From UBA6059 sp040219045 (GTDB taxonomy: Bacteria > Bacteroidota > Bacteroidia > Cytophagales > Cyclobacteriaceae), in NCBI GenBank assembly GCA_965229505.1, contig OZ245881.1, positions 2,852,001 through 2,916,000 of the forward strand: 64,000 nucleotides of DNA. The letters are read 5' to 3'. The notes under the pieces were generated by a model. The model did not search any database. It was not told the DNA's origin and saw only the letters and a list, made by a program, of their open reading frames with translations. Each line of letters starts with the position of its first letter. The stretch's first letter is position 1. Position numbers and translations under genes: made by a program. This document shows positions 8,442-17,518 of the stretch, piece by piece.

Positions 8442-11090
8442 CTAAAAGAAAAAACCAAGATTCACAATGAATGGGCTGCCACCGTCATTGCTGCTAGAGT
8501 AGGTCGCGGTGAGGACCCATTGTCCGAGGGGATTAAACCACAGACCTCCGCCATAGCTATGGTGCCAGCGATCTGACGACTCACCGTCATACCAAACCCT
8601 ACCGTGATCATAGTGTAGCAAGACACCTACCGCAAAGGGCATGTAGTAGAATGGAATTCGAGCCAGCCGCGCCCGTACTTCATTGTTGTTGAAGAAGCTG
8701 GTACGTCCGGAAAACCGATCTCTTTCAAATCCGCGCAAGGTACCCGGCCTTGTCAGTCCGCCATTGTTACCGAGTGTACTCGCCTGATAAAAACGGAAAT
8801 CCCCGGCGACACTTCGTACACCTACTCTTGAGGCGAAGGTAATCTTGGTCGGCTCATCAATGGAATAATACCCACTGAGTACACTTCTAAAAACGCTGAG
8901 CTGCGCTTGTGGACTACCAAACTCGCTCAACCAATTGATAGAGGTATTCCATCTTATGCCTTTTTCGGGTACGATATCATTGTCTATCGTTTTGATCTCA
9001 GCCTCAAAGGTTGCACCCCCGAAATGCTGACCCTTGAACACATCATCTCTTATGATGGGCAAATCCCGACTTACGAAGCGATTAAAGTCATCTTTGACCT
9101 CCACGTACTGATAGCTGGGCCCCAGCTTCACAAATCCCTTTTGGCCTAGCGGAAATGTCACCCCGGGATTAAAGTCGATATCAGTAAACCTTACCTCATA
9201 AAAGTCATCAGGCGCATTGGGATTGATAGTCGTCTCATTGCCGTATCCGAAAAAATTGGTGAAGTAGTTTGGTGAGCGGAGTGAGGCCGTAATGTTGACG
9301 CCTACTTCGCCGATCACCTGTTTGAAGTCCCCTTCATAGTCGAAGTTCCACGAGAAGTTAGCGGGCGCAACATTAGCCACTATTTTGTGATAACTGGCGT
9401 GGGGGCTCTGGCGAAACCCCTGCTTTTTGATCACCACTCCTCCTCCAAGATATAGCCCATCATCCTCGTTGTATCCAAAGAATGCTGCGGGCCCTAAGTA
9501 GTCATAAGAAAACTCTTCAAAATCGTAGGCACTGACGTCAAGCGATGGTTTGAGCATTAGCTTAGTTTCCTTCGACCGCTCCACCTTGGTCCCATCGGTA
9601 TGATCATAGACCACCGTATGCCTTTTCATCCCGTTGACGCTCGACTGATCCTCAATGACATCATCGCCAGTTCCAGCTATGATGCGGACTAGTGGCGACT
9701 TTGGAGCACTTCCTGAGAGGTAGATGAAGTCATTGTCATCGAACGTATAGATGCGTATTTCGTCCGTTTCCCTAGGGTCGAATGTTCGTTCATACATCAG
9801 CCGCTTCTTCTCGCCATCATCTTCTGCCTCATACATCTTGACGCTGGTTCCTGTGGCCGCCCGCTCTATTTCCACCACCTCGTTTTGGTCACTACCGTGA
9901 ATGCTCACCTGCCTGGCGAGAATGCGGTAGTAGCGACGGGCGTATTCCGGTAGGTAGGCTCGTCGCTCTTTCAGCTTATCAGCAATGTAGTCTGCGCTGA
10001 TTTGCTGTGCAGCTTCCGGCATTCTCGTCATGGCGTTATCTATGACCTCATCAGTCAGACCATTTTGCAATTCTTTGGCTATGGTTATCCAGTCGTCTTC
10101 CGTCAGTGCCGTAATCAACCTGCGGTCAATATCCTTAGCGTTTTGATTAAGTCCGGCAATATCTCTTACCTGCGCATCATCAAAGTCCTGAAACTTCCGC
10201 ATTGCCCATTTTCGATTGATTATGGAGGGCATCAAGCCGTCAAACCGGAAAAAAATATTATCGCGATCTTCCGGAATGGGTCTGAAAAGGTCACCATTTT
10301 CTCCTTCAAGAGTTGCCCATCGCCATTGGCCCTCATGCCGGTCCCAGTCGCCGACCCACATGTCAAAGAGCCGCGCTCGGGCAAAGTTTTCCTGATCCAC
10401 TTCATTGTCGTTATTATCAAGCAGCTCTTCAATCATTGATGAAGTACTGATGGCTTCCTCTGTTCCGCCAAAGTCTTCATAACCCGACCAGTTTTCGTCT
10501 GCGTCCTGCTCGAGCATGGCCATGATACCGCCGTAGTTTTCCTGATACTCTCCCAGCTCTGGTGTATTGGGGATATAAAACAGCTGCGGGTTGGTGTGGT
10601 ATATACCGGCAGCATCACCCAGTGGTGGAAGTGTGAATGCGCCATAGGGATGCGAAGCGGAAATTTGATCCTGTACGACATCATCCGCAAAGCTATATTG
10701 TAGTGGAAGTGGTAAGGTGGGTGACGGATCTTTTTGTATTGACCGAAGTGAGTAGAGCCTTCCGTTCTCCGCTTTGAGTTTGAGTGAGTAGGTCTGCATG
10801 CCACCACCTTTGTCGAGGATGGTGAGTCCCTGCTTCGCTGAGTCCAGATCTATGATCGGTATTTGTACAGGAGTCAGCCATACATCACGATAATGATCAC
10901 CGAGCATGAATCTTTTAAACCGACTCGCCTGATATATTTCTCCGGCAGCTACAGTGACACTGTCTCCATTACTGTTTATCAATTCCTGCTTTACATCATC
11001 ATTGAGAGAGTGCTCCGGCTGGGTGACTCTACAGCCAACAAAAGCAAAAGCACATAATAATCCAATGATAATAGTTTTACCTGAGCTCAT
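8442..11090 (-). CDS. outer-membrane beta-barrel protein with kinase-like N-terminal part
   Basis: 882 residues. A lipoprotein-type signal (Cys20) is followed by about 450 residues of soluble sequence and then a C-terminal barrel of the Omp85/BamA surface-antigen kind (about 520-882) ending in aromatic residues (GFFF). The soluble part has features reminiscent of atypical kinases: a Gly-rich turn GGGMQT at 95-100, a Lys in a following strand (RSIQK, 120), a GDWDRHEGQWRW loop at 247-258, and EDRDNIF at 274-280 in DFG-like position. The barrel assignment is firm; the kinase-fold reading is inference. It lies 2 bases after the HD gene, so the two are probably one operon. Confidence 0.75.
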   Translation of the reverse strand: MSSGKTIIIGLLCAFAFVGCRVTQPEHSLNDDVKQELINSNGDSVTVAAGEIYQASRFKRFMLGDHYRDVWLTPVQIPIIDLDSAKQGLTILDKGGGMQTYSLKLKAENGRLYSLRSIQKDPSPTLPLPLQYSFADDVVQDQISASHPYGAFTLPPLGDAAGIYHTNPQLFYIPNTPELGEYQENYGGIMAMLEQDADENWSGYEDFGGTEEAISTSSMIEELLDNNDNEVDQENFARARLFDMWVGDWDRHEGQWRWATLEGENGDLFRPIPEDRDNIFFRFDGLMPSIINRKWAMRKFQDFDDAQVRDIAGLNQNAKDIDRRLITALTEDDWITIAKELQNGLTDEVIDNAMTRMPEAAQQISADYIADKLKERRAYLPEYARRYYRILARQVSIHGSDQNEVVEIERAATGTSVKMYEAEDDGEKKRLMYERTFDPRETDEIRIYTFDDNDFIYLSGSAPKSPLVRIIAGTGDDVIEDQSSVNGMKRHTVVYDHTDGTKVERSKETKLMLKPSLDVSAYDFEEFSYDYLGPAAFFGYNEDDGLYLGGGVVIKKQGFRQSPHASYHKIVANVAPANFSWNFDYEGDFKQVIGEVGVNITASLRSPNYFTNFFGYGNETTINPNAPDDFYEVRFTDIDFNPGVTFPLGQKGFVKLGPSYQYVEVKDDFNRFVSRDLPIIRDDVFKGQHFGGATFEAEIKTIDNDIVPEKGIRWNTSINWLSEFGSPQAQLSVFRSVLSGYYSIDEPTKITFASRVGVRSVAGDFRFYQASTLGNNGGLTRPGTLRGFERDRFSGRTSFFNNNEVRARLARIPFYYMPFAVGVLLHYDHGRVWYDGESSDRWHHSYGGGLWFNPLGQWVLTATYSSSNDGGSPFIVNLGFFF

Positions 11091-11092
11091 TA

Positions 11093-12286
11093 TTAGAGGA
11101 AATTGGTGTAAATGAAAATGCCCAGGAAAGCGACTACCGTGAGAGTAAGTCCAACCATAAAGATGTTGTATGAGATAGTGAGCAACCGATACTTTTCTCG
11201 CAGTACGAGCCCGAGGTTGTATAAGTCCAAAGACATACTATCATATAGCCTCTCCTGATCACCCTTGAGTTCATTGAGATAATCGACAAACTTCTGACGA
11301 GGAATCCCGAGGAAATTACCGAAGTAGAGAAGACTCATCTCGTTTTCGTTGACTTTCTCATAGTCTATTTCTTTTTCTGTGACTTTTGGTCGTGCTGATA
11401 GTACAGCAAACACTACAGAGGCCAAAGCACCGATCAATAAGATCAGAATAGGCACGGTAAACCGTAAGTTCTCAACTATGTAATTGCCCGTGAGCGAAAA
11501 GCTTGCCCCGGACAATGTGACGATGACCGAGATCAGGATGGTGTTGATACTGATCATCATATTGGCTTTGCCATCAGCGATAGCACTAAGGTTGATTTGG
11601 GTTCGATAGTTGGAGCGATAGAGCGTATCGATACCGCGACCGAAGTTTTTACCTGTCTTTTTTCTGGTGGTCACCTTGCGCGCCTTGATGACTTGCTGAC
11701 GTTGCTTTTTGATGTTTTTCGCTAGCCGCTTGCTATATTTCTCTTTGGCCACTTTGGTGAGAAACTGTTTTTCGATTAGAAAATCATATTGACGTTCCTG
11801 CCATTCCAGCTCGGTCACATCAAGATTTTGGTAGTTTTCCAATTCGGCTCTCAGCAACTCACCGCGCCGAAAGAATCGCTTGCGACCAATGTGCGCAATA
11901 TCCGCATCGTGTAGGAGCTGTGAGGGTATATTTTCTCTAAGGGCATCTTTGCGCGTGCTCTTAATGAGACTGTTGATCTCTTTCCTTTTGTCAACATCGT
12001 AGGCGTGCTTTTTAAGGAAGCTGTCGGCTATTTCAGCGCTCTTGTTTTCATGATCATCGTAAGAATGCGCATAACCAATGTCATGAAACCATGCAGCCAG
12101 TTGTAGTACTTCCAATTGATCGCTATCAAGATCAGCCTCCTTGCCCAGCTCCTTTACAATTTCTACTACATCCTCGGTATGCAGGATGTCATGGAAAAGC
12201 AAGTCATCCGGCATCTCTTCTTTAAAGTAAGAGTGCACGTATTGCTGTGCTTCATCGAGTATGTTCTTTTGTTCTTTTTGGCTCAT
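11093..12286 (-). CDS. HD phosphohydrolase fused to Pycsar-effector-type membrane domain
   Basis: 397 residues. Residues 20-140 are an HD domain with the expected metal ligands His36, His68-Asp69 and Asp127. A basic linker (about 170-212) leads to TLYRSNYRTQINLSAIADGKA-type sequence (from about 221) and membrane helices near 240-260, 275-298 and 370-397, matching the DUF5706/PycTM domain found in Pycsar effectors. In Pycsar, a cyclic nucleotide activates PycTM to damage the membrane. No cyclase gene is adjacent here, so this may be a stand-alone nucleotide-sensing membrane protein. It sits 2 bases upstream of the barrel gene. Confidence 0.8.
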   Translation of the reverse strand: MSQKEQKNILDEAQQYVHSYFKEEMPDDLLFHDILHTEDVVEIVKELGKEADLDSDQLEVLQLAAWFHDIGYAHSYDDHENKSAEIADSFLKKHAYDVDKRKEINSLIKSTRKDALRENIPSQLLHDADIAHIGRKRFFRRGELLRAELENYQNLDVTELEWQERQYDFLIEKQFLTKVAKEKYSKRLAKNIKKQRQQVIKARKVTTRKKTGKNFGRGIDTLYRSNYRTQINLSAIADGKANMMISINTILISVIVTLSGASFSLTGNYIVENLRFTVPILILLIGALASVVFAVLSARPKVTEKEIDYEKVNENEMSLLYFGNFLGIPRQKFVDYLNELKGDQERLYDSMSLDLYNLGLVLREKYRLLTISYNIFMVGLTLTVVAFLGIFIYTNFL

Positions 12287-12473
12287 GGAAAATGCTATTC
12301 TGCCGCTAGGCTGACAGCATCACTGACGAAATACTATGCCAGTGACTCTGGTTATGCAATGGAGCCGAATGGAGGGGACTTTACTGAAACAGCTAGAATA
12401 TTTATGGGGAACATATTCCCCAATGCGGGGGAATTGTACGCAATAAGGAGCAATCGATAGTTCTATTGAGGAA

Positions 12474-13448
12474 CTAGTCCATATTTATCGAGATGATGAT
12501 CTTCCCTGTATGTTTGCCTTCACCAAAGTACTGGATCAGCCGTGGTGTTTCACTGAGCGGATAGGGGCCATCGATCACACAGTCCAGCTTCTTTTCACCG
12601 AAATGTTGATCAATCTTGTCAATATCCTTGTTGGGCTTCAGCGCCAGTGTTTCCACATACTTTTTGTGCAGTCGCTTCACCAGCGATCCGAAAAGTGCTG
12701 TCCGAAGGAGCGCACCCACTGTACCGCCAACGGTGACATATCTACCCCCAGGCTTCAACACACGGGCATAAGCGAAGGGGCCATGAGTGGATTTGGCGTC
12801 AAGGATGAGATCATACTGTGTTGCCAATTGGGTGAAGTCTTGTTGCTTGTAGTCGATGATATGATCAAAGCCCAACGTTTTCATTCGGTTTAGCTTCTCA
12901 CCCGTATCTACGCCTGTGACTTCCGCATTGTACAGTTTGGCAATCTGAATTCCGAAGGTGCCAACGCCTCCGCCAGCTCCGTTGATCAGGACCTTCATAC
13001 CCTTGGTTATTTGGCCTTTATCCACAAGACCCTGGTAGGCGAGACCGTAGGCGTGCGGTAGGGATGCAGCCTCTTCAAAGCTCAGGTGCGCTGGTTTTTT
13101 GAGAAGCGCCTTCTCATGTACACAGATATATTCTGCTAAGGTACCAAAGCCGAACTCCGAGGTGTCACCGAAGACAGCATCACCCACCTGATGCTGAGTG
13201 ACCTTGTCTCCAACAGCTTCGACGGTACCCGACAGCTCCATTCCAGGTATGGGGTGCTTAGGCTTACCCACTCCATATAGCAGCTGATATAGAACAGGCC
13301 TGCCGCGCACCATACTCCAGTCATAGTCATTAATTGCGGTAGCATGAATCTTTACGAGCACCTGGCGGTCTGTAGGTTCGGGCTTTGGGACTTCCCCAAC
13401 CTGTAGATCTGTGGGAGGTCCATATTTCTTGAGCAGTATCGCTTTCAT
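12474..13448 (-). CDS. zinc-free MDR alcohol dehydrogenase / quinone reductase
   Basis: 324 residues of the medium-chain dehydrogenase/reductase superfamily. The N-terminal GroES-like domain lacks the usual structural-zinc Cys cluster, which points to the quinone oxidoreductase-like branch. The Rossmann part has the NAD(P) loop INGAGGGVGTFGIQIAK near residue 150. It would reduce quinones or enones using NADPH in the cytosol; the substrate is unknown. Fourteen bases separate its start from the stop of the SDR gene upstream, so the pair is likely co-transcribed. A TTGCGGTAGC word fills most of that spacer. Confidence 0.85.
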   Translation of the reverse strand: MKAILLKKYGPPTDLQVGEVPKPEPTDRQVLVKIHATAINDYDWSMVRGRPVLYQLLYGVGKPKHPIPGMELSGTVEAVGDKVTQHQVGDAVFGDTSEFGFGTLAEYICVHEKALLKKPAHLSFEEAASLPHAYGLAYQGLVDKGQITKGMKVLINGAGGGVGTFGIQIAKLYNAEVTGVDTGEKLNRMKTLGFDHIIDYKQQDFTQLATQYDLILDAKSTHGPFAYARVLKPGGRYVTVGGTVGALLRTALFGSLVKRLHKKYVETLALKPNKDIDKIDQHFGEKKLDCVIDGPYPLSETPRLIQYFGEGKHTGKIIISINMD

Positions 13449-13462
13449 TCGCTACCGCAATA

Positions 13463-14065
13463 TCAATCGTAGACTCTGATGACCTGACCATTGCCCTTGC
13501 CCAGAATACTTCTGAGATAAGCGTTGATCATTTTCTCTGTAGAGATGGGATTATGTCCGGGGAAGTAGTCTTTGTACTTATCGTAAGCGTCTTCTACCAT
13601 GCCTAAGGATACCGCATTGAGTCGCATGCCCTTTTCCATCTCCAGTGCAGCTGCTTGCACAAAGCTGTGGATCGCGCCATTGACCATGGCGGCACTGGCT
13701 GTCTTGACCACCGGATCATCCGCGAGGATACCCGTCGATAATGTGATGGAGCCCTTATCAGAAATGTAGTCTTTGCCTAGCCTCGCCACATTGACCTGGC
13801 CCATGAGCTTACTCTTGATGCCTAAGTAGTAGTCTTCTTCCGATAGGTCGTTGAAGTCGGCCCACTTCGCTTCACCGGCGATAGAGACGATCGCATCCAG
13901 CTGACCTGCCTTCTCGAGCATTTGCTTAATGGACGAGCTATCCGCTATATCTACCGTAAAGTCTCCTTGTGATCGACCGGCTGTGCGTACTTCGTGCGCT
14001 TTGGAGAGGTGGTCTGCGACGGGGCGTCCGATGGTACCGTTACCACCAATGATAAGTATTCTCAT
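13463..14065 (-). CDS. short-chain dehydrogenase-like protein lacking the Tyr-x3-Lys motif
   Basis: 200 residues. The N-terminus MRILIIGGNGTIG is a Rossmann NAD(P) loop, and a GSITLSTG strand carries the usual Ser. Where classical SDRs have Tyr-x-x-x-Lys this protein reads VVKTASAAMVNGAIHSF, with no Tyr, as in a known short SDR subfamily. It may bind NADP without classical reductase chemistry, or use another residue. Likely in an operon with the downstream MDR gene (14 bases) and possibly the thioesterase gene upstream (52 bases). Confidence 0.8.
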   Translation of the reverse strand: MRILIIGGNGTIGRPVADHLSKAHEVRTAGRSQGDFTVDIADSSSIKQMLEKAGQLDAIVSIAGEAKWADFNDLSEEDYYLGIKSKLMGQVNVARLGKDYISDKGSITLSTGILADDPVVKTASAAMVNGAIHSFVQAAALEMEKGMRLNAVSLGMVEDAYDKYKDYFPGHNPISTEKMINAYLRSILGKGNGQVIRVYD

Positions 14066-14117
14066 GTGTTATTCTTTAGCTAGCCAAGTGTACGCATGAC
14101 AGGGGAAAGCGTTGCTC

Positions 14118-14660
14118 TCATTCAAAGTCAACCTTTGCATTGTGGCCGTCGATCGAGGCGATATAGTCATTGACCACAAACTTGGATCGATCGAAGTTGC
14201 CCGTGCGGATTTTCGATTGCTCCTGTCTTCTGATACTCCTGGCATAACGCCGAATACTATCTACCGAATCTAGAATTATTCCCGGAACGGGTACACTCTT
14301 GCCTTCTTTGTCTTTCGCCACCATGGTGAAGTACGACGAGTTACAGTGTTTCTTTTCACCTGTCTGGATATGCTCGGATTCTACTTTGAGTCCAATGACC
14401 ATCGACGTACGACCGGTGAAATTGACGGATGCTTTCAAGGTGATGAGTTCCCCAACCTTGATAGGGTTAAGAAAATCCACCCTATTGACTGAGGCGGTGA
14501 CGCAGTAGTGACCGGAGTGCTTAGAAGCACAGGCAAAAGCTACCTGATCCATCAATCCCAGGATATATCCACCATGGATGTTACCACTAAAGTTGGAGTG
14601 GGAGGGAAGCATGAGCTGTGTCATGGTGATCTGGGAGTCTTTGATGTGCTTGAAGTTCAT
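14118..14660 (-). CDS. acyl-CoA thioesterase (hotdog fold)
   Basis: 180 residues with one hotdog domain (about 5-125). The helix segment SNFSGNIHGGYILGLMDQVAFA is typical of the acyl-CoA hydrolase (YciA/BACH) branch, where an Asn or Asp and the HGG turn line the active site. It hydrolyses medium- or long-chain acyl-CoA in the cytosol. The C-terminal 50 residues are basic and helical, beyond the catalytic domain. It is the first gene of a probable minus-strand run thioesterase, SDR, MDR. Confidence 0.85.
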   Translation of the reverse strand: MNFKHIKDSQITMTQLMLPSHSNFSGNIHGGYILGLMDQVAFACASKHSGHYCVTASVNRVDFLNPIKVGELITLKASVNFTGRTSMVIGLKVESEHIQTGEKKHCNSSYFTMVAKDKEGKSVPVPGIILDSVDSIRRYARSIRRQEQSKIRTGNFDRSKFVVNDYIASIDGHNAKVDFE

Positions 14661-14978
14661 GGTCTCGAGTTTTGGATGAGCATCCGTTCAAGATATAATT
14701 ACTCTGGTTTTCTTCCAAGTCTGACCGCCTGCCTTTGTAGGTGTTACTGAACATCCATTCGTGGATGTCTCCATTACATCACTCGCAGACTGACTTCAGT
14801 CGACATAACGTATTGGGATGTCGAACTTTCCAAATTGCTTATGGCTACTCACCATACCCACGCCATTCCGACCATAGTGGAGGAATCCCGAAAAACTAGC
14901 ATTGAGGATGCGGTGAGCAGCGGCTAAATGGATACGAGTCGATAGACTCTCTCCCGGAAGGGAGCAGCCACTACCTGA
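14661..14978. repeat. intergenic stretch holding dispersed repeat copy A
   Basis: No gene is evident. From about 14761 to 14890 there is a diverged member of a dispersed repeat seen again at 16191-16325 and 20647-20804. The shared outline is GATGTCTCC ... CTTCAGTCGACATRACGTAT, about 60 variable bases, then CCATTCCGA ... GGAGGAATCCC. The two arms can pair with themselves, giving hairpins typical of non-coding Bacteroidota intergenic repeats. This copy is the most degraded of the three. Confidence 0.6.
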
Positions 14979-15917
14979 TTAACTCAATGTCAAATCTCCA
15001 AGGAGTCCTGCAATAGCATTGAGCGGAGTAGTTTGTTTTTCGATGAACTCCCGATTGTTGATGGTTTGGGACAACCTGGGTTCAAAGAGCCCATGCTTGG
15101 TCCAGATGGCCAACTGCACCCTGTTTTTGCTAAACCGATAGATCAAAGGCTTTTTGGCGATTCCTTCCGCCTTCAGACGTTGGTTGAGCGCATCGATCTT
15201 TTCCAGGATGAAGGGCTTGAGTACGGATTTGGCCACCTCAGGGTCTTGCGCAAAGTATTTGTACTTGCGTATTGGATTATCTTCCAGCACGACCTTTGAC
15301 AATTTTGAACCTTTCAATGTGTCATCGAACTCACTTGTCACCAGCCAGATTGAAGTTGGGAATGTCACATGCAGGCTGGCATTGAAATAAACCCCTTTAA
15401 AAATAGTCGTGTGGGTACTGCCACTCCCGCTGCTTTTGCTTTTACTCTTCACCAACTTGATCTCAGCAAATTTGAGGGTGACGCCATCAATGGTTCCCCG
15501 AACAAGGTCTTCACTATCGAACTTATTGAAGTCTGGGAAGAGTAGGCTATCGCGAACCTCAGTGACCGAGACATGCTGCTCGTGATCATAGGTGAAATCC
15601 GCTCCCAGATTGGTGACGATCTTTGGGACAATTTCTGAAATGAAGAGCTTCTTAAACTTTTGTTTGTAGTAGTCTCGACCAAACGCCCAAATAATGAAAC
15701 AGATGAATGTGGTACCACAATAAACAGGTACATACCAATTCAATGTTGCGTCCAGTGCATTGTTGAGTAACCAGTAGAGCAATGCTCCACCACCCAGAAG
15801 CAGTGTGAAAAAGCCAATGTTGATGGGGTGCGTCTTTTTATACAACCTGGCGCGTTCGACATCAAGGTTGGCCAGGTCGGGGCTCAGGCCGGAATAGATT
15901 TCTGAAGCATTGAGCAT
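14979..15917 (-). CDS. DUF3137 family membrane protein
   Basis: 312 residues. A cytoplasmic N-terminus of about 33 residues is followed by two membrane helices (about 34-52 and 60-82), then a soluble domain of about 220 residues. The pattern of acidic GT(I/V)DGVxLKFAEI strands followed by a Ser/Gly loop and FKGVYFNA is that of DUF3137. Function is unknown; a galanin-like label sometimes given to this family has no biochemical basis that I know of. Stand-alone minus-strand gene. Confidence 0.7.
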   Translation of the reverse strand: MLNASEIYSGLSPDLANLDVERARLYKKTHPINIGFFTLLLGGGALLYWLLNNALDATLNWYVPVYCGTTFICFIIWAFGRDYYKQKFKKLFISEIVPKIVTNLGADFTYDHEQHVSVTEVRDSLLFPDFNKFDSEDLVRGTIDGVTLKFAEIKLVKSKSKSSGSGSTHTTIFKGVYFNASLHVTFPTSIWLVTSEFDDTLKGSKLSKVVLEDNPIRKYKYFAQDPEVAKSVLKPFILEKIDALNQRLKAEGIAKKPLIYRFSKNRVQLAIWTKHGLFEPRLSQTINNREFIEKQTTPLNAIAGLLGDLTLS

Positions 15918-16046
15918 TTACTAAAGATAGGCAATCAGCAGCATAATTCTGACTTTGACTAAATCAGACTGTCAGCAAAGAATTTCACTCATGGGTTGGG
16001 TAAGCTGGCACCTTCCTCGTCGTAAGGACAAATCAACCAAACAGCT

Positions 16047-16175
16047 ATGACCATGATTCATCACCTACTCAACCTGACAGAAAAGCTTTTCTATAGCAGT
16101 ACTCAATCAGAAGATAGCATCGACCTTCATATTCGCCGTATCAAGGAGCACCTGGCACAGTCCAAGGCTAACTAG
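16047..16175 (+). CDS. possible 42-residue small ORF
   Basis: ATG at 16047 to TAG at 16173-16175 encodes 42 residues, MTMIHHLLNL to LAQSKAN, predicted helical and amphipathic. Its start overlaps in ATGA fashion the stop of an even shorter ORF (15991-16050, 19 residues, basic). No clear ribosome-binding site or homologue is recognised. It may be non-coding; the coupled overlap is the only positive sign. The unusual lacZ-like string straddles its start. Confidence 0.2.
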   Translation: MTMIHHLLNLTEKLFYSSTQSEDSIDLHIRRIKEHLAQSKAN

Positions 16176-16190
16176 CCTTGACATCTGTTA

Positions 16191-16325
16191 AGGAGATGTC
16201 TCCGCTACGGTCGACATGGCGTAAATTGATATTGAGTAGTCAACCTTGCGCATGGATTGTCCCCATACCCACGTCCTGTCGAGCCTGCTACGCCTTCAGG
16301 CGGGAGTAGCGCAGCGAAATCGAGA
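16191..16325. repeat. dispersed intergenic repeat copy B
   Basis: Starts GGAGATGTCTCCGC ... GTCGACATGGCGTA and ends CCCATACCCACG ... GTCGAGCCTGC ... CGAAATCGAGA, matching the outline of copies at 14761-14890 and 20647-20804. Internal inverted segments (GCCTGCTACGCC with GGCGGGAGTAGC) would fold into a stem. Non-coding, probably mobile in the past or spread by a helper. Confidence 0.6.
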
Positions 16326-16535
16326 TAGCACCTCGTTCTAGCACAGTAGATGAGGTAGGAGAAGTGGTTAAAGAGACATGGGTCTGGAGACTGGCGCCAG
16401 CTTAGGGGATTGAATGTATAAAACATTTCTTTTGTACCTAGCCATGCGTTTTTTGAAATTTCTTACTTGTGACGAACTGTCCTATCCAGATAAAACTTTC
16501 ATGTCCGATAAGGTTTCAATCACTCATAGCCTTGA

Positions 16536-17201
16536 TCATACAAAGTTTTTATGCGATTTAACCTTCGCAATGATTCCTTTTAATGCTCTAAACAGGTAAT
16601 AACGTCTACTTCCCTTGACTCCCATACCGAAAGAAATTCTTCGTTTTCCTTCGAGTAGTATTGAACCTCCTTGACTGCCAGGATAGTTGAAGTTGCTTTG
16701 TTTTTCTCTTATGCTTGAGATCTCATCCCAAGTGAATTTCTTAGTTAGACCAATTGTGCCTATTCCGGTAAATGCTTTTCCTCCCTGTTTGTCCAACGTT
16801 AGTTCAACTTTACCCCAAATTGCCATCAAAGCTAAACTCCAAAAAATCACTGATCCAATCAAAAAAGGGATTCCAAATAATGACATAAAAGGATCAAATT
16901 CACCGTTTAATACCTGCGATCCATAAATTCCGCCAAGAGAACCGCCGGACCAAACCACCATAAATGGTACAAGAAAGAAAGCAATAGGGGATCTAGTTGT
17001 TGCTCCAATTATGATTTGATTCATTTCATTTCTTATCCATGTTCCTTTCGGGGGATTATTCAGATCAAATCCATCTGAATTAGATTCGTCAAGGGCTTCC
17101 GATATTTTAAATATGTTGTGACAACTTTGGCATTGAGCGACATCAGTTTGAATGTTGATGTTTTGACTCTGAACTTCTGTATTGCAGTTCGGACAATTCA
17201 T
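16536..17201 (-). CDS. zinc-ribbon membrane protein of unknown function
   Basis: 221 residues. The N-terminus carries two Cys pairs (CPNC at 3-6 and CQSC about 20 residues later), a zinc-ribbon. Two membrane helices follow (about 72-92 and 103-125), then a soluble C-terminal domain of beta-rich sequence with a QGGKAFTGIG segment. No family is recognised with confidence. The gene is AT-rich compared with its neighbours, which suggests it is accessory. Stand-alone minus-strand gene. Confidence 0.6.
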   Translation of the reverse strand: MNCPNCNTEVQSQNINIQTDVAQCQSCHNIFKISEALDESNSDGFDLNNPPKGTWIRNEMNQIIIGATTRSPIAFFLVPFMVVWSGGSLGGIYGSQVLNGEFDPFMSLFGIPFLIGSVIFWSLALMAIWGKVELTLDKQGGKAFTGIGTIGLTKKFTWDEISSIREKQSNFNYPGSQGGSILLEGKRRISFGMGVKGSRRYYLFRALKGIIAKVKSHKNFV

Positions 17202-17518
17202 AAGGTAAATTTTGTGTAATGATAATTTAGGATATACTTATTCAGGCTATTTAACTTTTAACGATATCTGTTCATGGATTAAATATCAAACACTAATCAG
17301 ATTACAGCAGGTATTCTTCATAAGTCATGAAGTTAGTCCATCATCTTGATCCAACCAATACCTAGAAATGAGTATAATTCGCACTGTTGCTCATCGCGTT
17401 TCTGGCATTGACAAGTCGTCTGACCGCTCGAAGCGGTCTGACGACTGGCTCGGAATAGCACCCTCAACTCAGAAAGGCACCATCATTTTTCCGGTAGGAA
17501 ATCCAACAGGAACAAGCC
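17202..17518. other. intergenic stretch with hairpin and TTCCGGTAGG word
   Basis: No gene seen. A near-perfect hairpin lies at 17415-17445: 14-base arms GTCGTCTGACCGCT and AGCGGTCTGACGAC around a 3-base loop, with one mismatch. It has no T run, so it is an unlikely intrinsic terminator for the permease gene that ends at 17519, but could block exonucleases. One TTCCGGTAGG word is at 17489-17498 in non-coding sequence. Confidence 0.55.

Larger units (their letters stand above)
15918..16535. other. gene-poor 618-base stretch
   Basis: The stretch holds two very small overlapping plus-strand ORFs (15991-16175), dispersed repeat copy B (16191-16325), and no other supported gene. It lies between DUF3137 and the zinc-ribbon protein, both read leftward. 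A 20-base string at 16039-16058 is identical to the start region of Escherichia coli lacZ as I remember it. Confidence 0.5.

Noticed and set aside
10002..10439. 145-residue plus ORF inside the barrel gene
   Set aside because: Lies fully antisense to the conserved DWDRH region; no protein features.
12406..12421. GGGGAA-CATA-TTCCCC hairpin
   Set aside because: Short, without T run, and with no role I can support.
17415..17445. Hairpin as an intrinsic terminator
   Set aside because: No T run on either strand; kept only as part of the intergenic note.
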